From Spirosoma sp. SC4-14 (GTDB lineage: Bacteria; Bacteroidota; Bacteroidia; Cytophagales; Spirosomataceae), in contig NZ_CP147518.1 in assembly GCF_037201965.1 (NCBI RefSeq), forward strand, positions 3,775,001 through 3,839,000: 64,000 bases of DNA, read 5' to 3'. The number at the start of each line of letters is the position of its first letter. Position 1 is the stretch's first letter. The position numbers and the translations under genes are program-made. Positions 58,210 to 64,000 of this stretch are shown here, in pieces. The notes under the pieces are model-generated. The model made no database searches, was not told the origin of the DNA, and was given only the letters and a program-made list of their open reading frames with translations.

Positions 58210-59715
58210 ATGAAAAAAATTGATAAGTTAATTCTCGGATCATTCTGGGGCCCTTTTTTCCTTACGCTTGGCGTCGTCATCTTTATCTTTCTGATGCGGC
58301 TGCTGATGTTTTATATTGATGATTTTGTTTCTAAAGACCTCGATTTAGCCACCTTTGGCCGTCTCCTGTTCTATTTTGCGCTGCTAACCATTCCAACGGC
58401 CCTTCCGCTGGCCATCTTGCTGTCATCGCTGATGACATTTGGGAACCTTGGTGAGTTTTTTGAACTGACCGCCATGAAAAGTGCCGGCATTTCACTTACC
58501 CGGGCCATGCGCCCCTTGTTACTGGTAGCCATCGGAATCAGTGCGTTTTCGTTCTGGTTCAACAATACGGTATCGCCCTGGGCTAATCTGAAAGGCTATA
58601 GCCTGCTCTATGATATTAAAACGGCCAAGGCAACGCTAAGCCTTAAGGAAGGAATTTTCTACAATGACCTGCCCGGCTATAGCATCAAGGTCGATCAGAA
58701 AATTAAGGCCGGTAAAGAAAGTACGACGGGCGATCTGCTGAAAGGACTCGTCATCTATAAACACCCAATCAGTGGTATTGAAACCGGAAACCGGGAGATT
58801 ATTCTGGCCGATTCGGGGCGGATGTACACCGATAAGGATCGGACCTATCTGGTTTTCGAACTCTTCAATGGGAACGACTATCAGGAGTATTCGGGCAATA
58901 GTACCGTAAGCTATGCCAGTTCGGGCGCAAGCCGTGGAGCCGAATTTGTTCGGAATGGATTTAAAAACTATCGGCTCGTGATCAGTCTGGAATCGTTCGG
59001 AATTAAGCGAACCGATGAGAACCAGTTCGAATACCACGAGTACATGAAAGATCTGAAGCAACTCTCGACCCTGACCGACTCGTTGCGCCGGGACTACAAA
59101 ACCACCCGGCTCAGTGTTGCCAATACCTCACGGCAGTATTTTAATTACCAGTTTAAGCCGAACGTAGTGGCTGCCCAGCCCCAGGTCGTAAAAGATGGCA
59201 AGTGGGTCGATTCGCTGATTCGAAAGCAGAAACTTACTCCGATCGATTTCGCACAAAGTGCGCTAAGTCAGGCGCAGAATATGCTCTCCTACGCCACCTC
59301 GAATGTGAACTTTTTGGCCGAAAAAGAAAAAAATATCTGGAAATATCAGTTAGAAAGCCATCATAAATTTACGCAGGCCGTTTCGGTTTTTGTCCTGTTT
59401 CTGATTGGGGCATCGATGGGTGCGATTATAAAAAAAGGAGGCTTTGGATTGCCGGTACTGGTATCCATTGTTTTCTTTATATTCCTGTATGTATTAACCC
59501 TGCAGGGCGATAAATACGCCAAGGATGGCCTGATCGCCGTACCACTGGGTGCCTGGCTGGCCAATCTGGTTTTATTTCCGGTGGGGCTGTTTCTGATGCA
59601 GCGGGCCCGACACGATTCGCGGCTGTTTGATAAGGATGTTTACGTGATTGCCTGGGATCGATTGAAACGAAAATGGGCTGAATTTCGTCAGAAGACACCC
59701 TCTGCACTATCCTGA
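58210..59715 (+). CDS. LptF/LptG-family (YjgP/YjgQ) permease
   Basis: The 501-residue protein (from the ATG at 58210) has six membrane segments in the LptF/G arrangement: three at the N-terminus (LILGSFWGPFFLTLGVVIFI, LLFYFALLTIPTALPLAILL, and ALFLRPLLLVAIGISAFSFW-like) and three at the C-terminus (VFVLFLIGASMGAIIKKGGF, LVSIVFFIFLYVLTL, and a last hydrophobic helix with LGAWLANLVLFPVGLFLM). A large periplasmic loop between them shows the beta-jellyroll. Such permeases carry lipopolysaccharide out of the inner membrane with LptBC. Only one paralogue is present here. Confidence 0.9.
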   Translation: MKKIDKLILGSFWGPFFLTLGVVIFIFLMRLLMFYIDDFVSKDLDLATFGRLLFYFALLTIPTALPLAILLSSLMTFGNLGEFFELTAMKSAGISLTRAMRPLLLVAIGISAFSFWFNNTVSPWANLKGYSLLYDIKTAKATLSLKEGIFYNDLPGYSIKVDQKIKAGKESTTGDLLKGLVIYKHPISGIETGNREIILADSGRMYTDKDRTYLVFELFNGNDYQEYSGNSTVSYASSGASRGAEFVRNGFKNYRLVISLESFGIKRTDENQFEYHEYMKDLKQLSTLTDSLRRDYKTTRLSVANTSRQYFNYQFKPNVVAAQPQVVKDGKWVDSLIRKQKLTPIDFAQSALSQAQNMLSYATSNVNFLAEKEKNIWKYQLESHHKFTQAVSVFVLFLIGASMGAIIKKGGFGLPVLVSIVFFIFLYVLTLQGDKYAKDGLIAVPLGAWLANLVLFPVGLFLMQRARHDSRLFDKDVYVIAWDRLKRKWAEFRQKTPSALS

Positions 59716-59782
59716 TGCAGGTTTGTTGGCGGTTTAATAAAAAACTATAGCGTATTCGGTACCGGCTAATCACTATTTTTAC

Positions 59783-59790
59783 TATCTTTG
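59783..59790 (+). promoter_or_regulatory. -7 promoter element of rpsO
   Basis: TATCTTTG at 59783-59790 matches the Bacteroidota TAnnTTTG consensus exactly, 42 bp before the rpsO ATG. No clear -33 TTG is visible upstream. Confidence 0.55.
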
Positions 59791-59832
59791 CACCCGAATT
59801 TATTTTTTTGTTTTATTGTTAGCTGTCTGAAG

Positions 59833-60108
59833 ATGTATTTAACGACCGAAAAGAAACAGGAGATTTTCTCCACCTCGGGTCAGGCCAAAAGTGCTACGGA
59901 CACCGGGTCGGCCGAATCCCAGATCGCGCTGTTCACGTACCGGATCAACCATTTGACCGACCACCTGAAAGTTCACAAGCACGATTACGGCACCCAACTG
60001 GGTCTTTTAAAATTAGTAGGTAAGCGTCGGCGTCTGCTGAATTACCTGATGAAAAAAGACATCACACGATACCGGGCCATTCTGGCTGCGCTGGGTCTGA
60101 GAAAATAA
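59833..60108 (+). CDS. rpsO: 30S ribosomal protein S15
   Basis: The protein of 91 residues (from the ATG at 59833) is S15: [56 protein letters not shown], and [21 protein letters not shown]15 binds 16S rRNA. The frame extends upstream to 59788, but the extension is hydrophobic and not part of the family. A terminator follows at 60129-60154, and then pnp, the conserved rpsO-pnp order. Confidence 0.97.
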   Translation: MYLTTEKKQEIFSTSGQAKSATDTGSAESQIALFTYRINHLTDHLKVHKHDYGTQLGLLKLVGKRRRLLNYLMKKDITRYRAILAALGLRK

Positions 60109-60128
60109 ACCAGACCATGCAAGAAAAA

Positions 60129-60154
60129 GGGAATCTGCTAAACAGTAGATTCCC
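60129..60154 (+). terminator. Terminator between rpsO and pnp
   Basis: GGGAATCTGCT at 60129-60139 pairs with AGTAGATTCCC at 60144-60154 (one G-T pair) around a 4-nt loop, followed by TCATTTTT. It lies 21 bp past the rpsO stop. Confidence 0.85.
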
Positions 60155-60245
60155 TCATTTTTGTGATTTCATTGTTATTCATGAAGTCGGTGATTGCGGT
60201 AGTAAAAGCGGTTTCTGGACGAGTTAAGTCATGAGGTTTTAAGTA

Positions 60246-60268
60246 CAGACCAGGAACATCCTGGTCTG
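60246..60268 (+). promoter_or_regulatory. 10-bp perfect stem-loop in the pnp leader
   Basis: CAGACCAGGA at 60246-60255 pairs perfectly with TCCTGGTCTG at 60259-60268 around loop ACA. It lies 43 bp before the pnp ATG. In E. coli the pnp leader contains a hairpin that is cut by RNase III for autocontrol, so this is a candidate for an analogous element. Confidence 0.45.
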
Positions 60269-60311
60269 CCATAGCGGTAAAGCTGTAGAGGGCGTATTCA
60301 AAATTTGTTGT

Positions 60312-62438
60312 ATGTTTCAAATCACAACGCAATCAGTTGCGCTGCCCGATGGGCGGGAAATAACCATCGAAACGGGTAAACTGGCCCGCCAGGCCGACGG
60401 AGCGGTGGTAGTACGACTAGGCGACACAATGCTGTTAGCGACTGTCGTTTCGAGTAAAGATGCTAAAGAAGGTGTAGACTTCCTGCCCTTGTCGGTCGAT
60501 TATCAGGAAAAATTTGCATCGGCCGGCCGAATTCCAGGCAGTTTCCAACGGCGCGAAGGACGCCTGAGCGATTACGAAATCCTGATTAGCCGATTAGTTG
60601 ACCGGGCATTGCGCCCCATTTTTCCCGATAATTACCACGCTGATACACAGGTTATTATAACCCTGATTTCGGCCGATCCGGAAGTGCAGCCCGACGCACT
60701 GGCGGCACTGGCCGCTTCATCGGCACTAGCCGTATCCGACATTCCTTTCAACGGACCTATCTCGGAAGTCCGGGTGGCAAAAATCGACGGACAATATCTT
60801 ATTAATCCAAAAACGGCTGATATTGAACGGGCTACCCTCGATTTGATCGTTGCCGCTACCGAAAAAGATATTTGCATGGTGGAAGGCGAAATGAGCGAAT
60901 GCTCAGAAGCCGAAGTGGTCGAAGCCCTAAAAGCCGCCCACGAAGCCATTAAAGTACAGTGTCAGGCCCAGAAAGAACTGGAAGCCAAGGTTGGCAAGAC
61001 CGCAAAACGGGAATACAATCACGAAACACACGACGAAGAACTGCGTGCGGCTGTTCGGGCCTATTGCTACGATAAAATTTATGCCGTAGCCCGTCAGCAG
61101 AATCCGAGTAAAAAAGCTCGTTCGGAAGGATTTAAGGCGATTCAGGACGATTACCTGGCAACTTTCCCCGAAGGGTCGGACGTAAATGTGGCGCTGGTGA
61201 AAACCTATTTCCACGACCTGGTTTGGGAAGCCTCCCGGCGGCTGGTACTCGATGAACGGGTACGGCTCGACGGACGGAAACTCGATCAGATTCGTCTTAT
61301 TTCGGCCGAAGCCGGGTATCTGCCAGGCCCACACGGATCCGCTCTTTTCACACGGGGCGAAACCCAGTCGCTGACGACTGTAACGCTGGGTACGAAAATC
61401 GATGAGCAGATTGTCGATCAGGCCATGTTCCAGGGCTACAGCAAATTCCTGCTTCATTATAACTTTCCTGGCTTTTCAACGGGCGAGGTGAAACCAAACC
61501 GGGGCGCTGGCCGCCGGGAAATTGGGCACGGAAATCTGGCGCATCGGTCGTTGAAGAAAGTGCTGCCACCAGAAGCCGAAAATCCATATACGATACGGAT
61601 CGTTTCGGATATACTGGAGTCGAACGGGTCGTCGTCGATGGCAACCGTTTGCGCCGGAACGATGGCACTGATGGATGCCGGTATAAAAATTAAGGCACCC
61701 GTGGCCGGTATTGCGATGGGGCTGATTTCGGACGGCGAAAAGTATGCTGTACTGTCCGACATTCTGGGCGATGAAGATCACCTGGGCGATATGGACTTTA
61801 AAGTAACCGGTACCGAAAAAGGCATTGTAGCCTGCCAGATGGACCTGAAAGTTGACGGTCTGTCGTATGAAGTGCTGGCTCAGGCACTGGAGCAGGCCCG
61901 TCAGGGACGTTTGCATATTCTGGGCGAAATGGCCAAAGGTATCGCCGAAGTTCGTCCGGACCTGAAAGCACATGCCCCCCGTGCTATCGTTATCAAGATC
62001 GAAACCAACCAGATCGGTGCCGTTATCGGACCGGGTGGTAAAGTGGTTCAGGATATTCAGAAAGAGTCGGGTGCCGTTGTGAACATCGACGAACACGACA
62101 ATGCGGGTTGGGTAAGCATTTTTGCCAATAACAAAGAGAGTATGAACAAAGCCGTTTCCCGCGTGAAAGGCATTGTGGCTGTACCTGAAGTTGGTGAAGT
62201 ATATGTGGGTAAGGTGAAGACCATACAGCCCTTTGGCGCCTTTGTTGAATTTATGCCTGGCAAAGACGGACTTTTGCACATTTCCGAGATTAAGTGGGAG
62301 CGCCTAGAATCGATGGACGGCGTCCTGCAGGTAGGGGAAGAGGTAACGGTAAAGTTGATTGACATTGATAAAAAGACTGGAAAGTACCGTTTATCACGTA
62401 AAGTTCTTCTTCCAAAACCGGAGAACAAAAATGCTTAA
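60312..62438 (+). CDS. pnp: Polyribonucleotide nucleotidyltransferase (PNPase)
   Basis: The 708-residue protein has two RNase PH-like domains (about 1-230, [20 protein letters not shown]; and about 320-550, [20 protein letters not shown] and [16 protein letters not shown]), a KH domain ([20 protein letters not shown], about 555-620), and an S1 domain ([20 protein letters not shown], about 625-700). Function: phosphorolytic 3'-5' RNA degradation. Length is normal. It lies downstream of rpsO with a terminator and a leader hairpin between them, and upstream of the sigma factor gene. Confidence 0.97.
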   Translation: MFQITTQSVALPDGREITIETGKLARQADGAVVVRLGDTMLLATVVSSKDAKEGVDFLPLSVDYQEKFASAGRIPGSFQRREGRLSDYEILISRLVDRALRPIFPDNYHADTQVIITLISADPEVQPDALAALAASSALAVSDIPFNGPISEVRVAKIDGQYLINPKTADIERATLDLIVAATEKDICMVEGEMSECSEAEVVEALKAAHEAIKVQCQAQKELEAKVGKTAKREYNHETHDEELRAAVRAYCYDKIYAVARQQNPSKKARSEGFKAIQDDYLATFPEGSDVNVALVKTYFHDLVWEASRRLVLDERVRLDGRKLDQIRLISAEAGYLPGPHGSALFTRGETQSLTTVTLGTKIDEQIVDQAMFQGYSKFLLHYNFPGFSTGEVKPNRGAGRREIGHGNLAHRSLKKVLPPEAENPYTIRIVSDILESNGSSSMATVCAGTMALMDAGIKIKAPVAGIAMGLISDGEKYAVLSDILGDEDHLGDMDFKVTGTEKGIVACQMDLKVDGLSYEVLAQALEQARQGRLHILGEMAKGIAEVRPDLKAHAPRAIVIKIETNQIGAVIGPGGKVVQDIQKESGAVVNIDEHDNAGWVSIFANNKESMNKAVSRVKGIVAVPEVGEVYVGKVKTIQPFGAFVEFMPGKDGLLHISEIKWERLESMDGVLQVGEEVTVKLIDIDKKTGKYRLSRKVLLPKPENKNA

Positions 62439-62513
62439 GTGATTGTTACTTTTTTGTGTAATGCAACGTCAAAAGTTAGCGTTATATAGCCACCCAAATC
62501 GGGGCAACGTATC

Positions 62514-63377
62514 ATGAGACAGCTAAAAATTTCAAAACAGATTACCAACCGCGAGAGCCAGTCGTTAGACAAGTACTTGCAGGAAATTGGTAAAGTAGAC
62601 CTGCTTACGCCTGATGAGGAAGTAACGCTGGCCCAGAAAATTCGCGAAGGTGATCAACTGTCGCTGGAACGGTTAACGAAGGCTAACTTACGCTTCGTCG
62701 TGTCGGTCGCTAAACAATATCAGAATCAGGGCCTTTCGCTGGGCGACCTGATCAATGAAGGCAACCTGGGTCTCATCAAAGCCGCTCAACGGTTTGATGA
62801 AACGCGTGGATTTAAATTTATTTCGTACGCCGTTTGGTGGATTCGCCAGTCGATTCTGCAGGCATTGGCCGAACAGTCGCGGATTGTTCGTTTGCCACTG
62901 AACCGGGTCGGATCGCTGAATAAGATTTCGAAAACGTTTTCGGACCTTGAACAAAAGTTTGAGCGCGAGCCTTCGCCCGAAGAGCTGGCGGCTGTGCTCG
63001 AAATCTCGGCGGCTGAAGTAGTCGATACCCTGAAAATTTCGGGCCGCCATGTGTCGATGGACGCTCCGTTTGTTCAGGGAGAAGAAAATAGCCTGCTCGA
63101 CGTACTCGAAAACGATGGTGAAGACAAACCCGACTCAGGCCTGATCAACGACTCGTTGCGTAAAGAAGTGCAGCGGGCACTCTCGACACTAACCCAGCGT
63201 GAAGCCGATGTTATTACGCTTTACTTTGGTCTGAATGGCGAACATGCCATGACGCTCGAAGAAATTGGGGAAAAATTCAACCTGACCCGCGAACGGGTCC
63301 GACAGATAAAAGAAAAAGCCATCCGTCGTCTGCGCCACACCTCCCGGTCGAAAGCGCTGAAAACGTATCTTGGTTAA
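62514..63377 (+). CDS. rpoD: RNA polymerase sigma-70 primary sigma factor
   Basis: The 287-residue sigma factor has the domain order of Bacteroidota SigA: region 1.2 ([20 protein letters not shown]), 2 ([20 protein letters not shown]-type, [20 protein letters not shown] for 2.4), 3 ([20 protein letters not shown]), and 4 ([20 protein letters not shown]). Region 1.1 is absent, as usual in this phylum. It would direct transcription from TAnnTTTG-type promoters like those in this window. The gene is 75 bp after pnp; its own promoter is not evident. Confidence 0.95.
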   Translation: MRQLKISKQITNRESQSLDKYLQEIGKVDLLTPDEEVTLAQKIREGDQLSLERLTKANLRFVVSVAKQYQNQGLSLGDLINEGNLGLIKAAQRFDETRGFKFISYAVWWIRQSILQALAEQSRIVRLPLNRVGSLNKISKTFSDLEQKFEREPSPEELAAVLEISAAEVVDTLKISGRHVSMDAPFVQGEENSLLDVLENDGEDKPDSGLINDSLRKEVQRALSTLTQREADVITLYFGLNGEHAMTLEEIGEKFNLTRERVRQIKEKAIRRLRHTSRSKALKTYLG

Positions 63378-63402
63378 TGATCCTGTTTGTATGTGTGACA
63401 CG

Positions 63403-63424
63403 GGCTCCTGCGCAAGTGGGGGCC
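63403..63424 (+). terminator. Possible terminator after rpoD
   Basis: GGCTCC at 63403-63408 pairs with GGGGCC at 63419-63424 (one T-G pair) around a 10-nt loop, followed by a T-rich stretch (TTTGTTGTTTTTG). It lies 26 bp past the rpoD stop. Confidence 0.45.
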
Positions 63425-63558
63425 TTTGTTGTTTTTGACCTTTTCGAATTTATTTTAGAACAAAGGATGATAGGTTGTTACGATAGCCCGTTCCTGGCTA
63501 AGAAAAAATCTACATACTGTATTATTTCTATAAATTCGAAGGGTTAACCCGATGCAAG

Positions 63559-64000
63559 ATGAAAATACTGATTATAGAAGATGAGGTTAAAACCGTTCAG
63601 AGTATAAAGCAGGGGCTGGAGGAACATCAGTGGGAGGTCGATGTTGCCTACGACGGTATGATGGGGTTCCAGCTTGCCAGCCGCTCGCCTTATGTACTGA
63701 TCATTTCTGATATAATCCTGCCCGGCATGAATGGTCTGGAGCTGTGCCGGAAACTGCGGGAAGCTCAGGTGACTACACCAATTCTGATGCTAACGGCCCT
63801 GGGAACAACCGACGATAAAATTATTGGTCTGGATGCCGGTGCCGACGATTACCTGGTTAAGCCATTCGAATTCAGGGAGTTAATGGCTCGGGTCAGAGCG
63901 CTGACCCGTCGAACAAATACCCTGGCTCCTGCAACGCCATTTAATTTATTGAAGATTGCCGACCTGGAACTTAACCCAGATACGAAGCAGGTCATGCGGG
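63559..64000 (+). CDS. OmpR-family response regulator (3' end outside window)
   Basis: From the ATG at 63559 the frame stays open to the last base (about 147 codons). The receiver domain starts MKILIIEDEVKTVQSIKQG with the acidic pocket EDE, the phosphoacceptor Asp in LIISDIILPGMNGLEL (about residue 52), the conserved Thr (ILMLTALGTTDD) and Lys (DYLVKPFEFRELMARV). The last part, with LLKIADLELNPDTKQVMR, is the start of a winged-helix OmpR/PhoB DNA-binding domain. A partner histidine kinase probably follows outside the window. A 181-bp gap separates it from rpoD. Confidence 0.92.
   Translation, partial: MKILIIEDEVKTVQSIKQGLEEHQWEVDVAYDGMMGFQLASRSPYVLIISDIILPGMNGLELCRKLREAQVTTPILMLTALGTTDDKIIGLDAGADDYLVKPFEFRELMARVRALTRRTNTLAPATPFNLLKIADLELNPDTKQVMR

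Noticed and set aside
60138-60332. 64-codon minus-strand frame between rpsO and pnp
   Set aside because: The protein reads fairly naturally, but it starts inside pnp, ends inside the rpsO terminator and spans the leader hairpin; judged likely chance, although expression was not excluded.

Overview
The window looks like chromosomal DNA of a Bacteroidota member of the Cytophagales, most like Spirosoma or a close relative. The basis is type IX secretion C-terminal sorting domains (both the gliding-motility-associated type and the short type), a SusC-style TonB receptor, a primary sigma factor without region 1.1, several TAnnTTTG-type -7 promoter elements, and families typical of this phylum (DUF2911, DUF3127, START-like, Bacteroidota-type TetR and AraC). 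G+C is near half by eye, except for the first kilobase, which is strikingly AT-rich and looks acquired. No rRNA, IS element, prophage or CRISPR array was seen. Three tRNA genes are present (Leu-GAG, Lys-TTT, Met-CAT).

Layout. 1-1.5 kb: AT-rich island edge with a CPBP-family membrane protease cut by the window edge, a 53-residue double-glycine peptide that looks like a RiPP/bacteriocin precursor, and a divergent XRE regulator. 1.5-5.4 kb: hslU, a frameshifted small secreted gene, an NTF2-like protein, small secreted proteins and an OmpA-like protein. 5.5-9.5 kb: a three-subunit periplasmic molybdenum aldehyde oxidoreductase of the PaoABC type. 9.8-14.1 kb: a stressosome operon (RsbR, RsbS, RsbT, a kinase-phosphatase fusion, and a sensor histidine kinase where RsbU/sigma-B would be expected). 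14.2-18.5 kb: APC permease with a cytoplasmic tail, tandem universal stress protein, coiled-coil membrane protein. 18.8-24.6 kb: small proteins, cold-shock protein, DUF2911, DUF1772-like, DUF3127, two tRNAs, SDR. 24.7-36.9 kb: a large T9SS/gliding-type surface protein, rlmD, a phosphatase, dnaB, phoH, an M43 metalloprotease, GNAT and ComEC. 37-42.7 kb: two quinone oxidoreductases with a divergent AraC regulator, a Spy-like protein, TetR and an ABC1 kinase. 42.9-47.1 kb: a repeat-rich T9SS protein, a dCMP deaminase, AcpH and an APC permease. 47.2-52.9 kb: a candidate D-amino-acid salvage locus (DgcN-like DUF1611, DgcA-like epimerase/racemase, DUF3445, permease, and a divergent serine hydrolase/D-aminoacylase fusion). 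53-64 kb: holA, a TonB receptor with a lipoprotein, tRNA-Met, a START-like protein, LptF/G permease, rpsO, pnp, rpoD and the start of an OmpR-type response regulator.

The two most interesting systems are the stressosome wired to a histidine kinase, and the D-amino-acid locus, in which a secreted two-domain hydrolase could supply free D-amino acids to a cytoplasmic DgcN/DgcA pair next to a permease. Inverted repeats sit at most convergent gene ends. Several share sequence, so they look like a dispersed family of terminator-like intergenic repeats.
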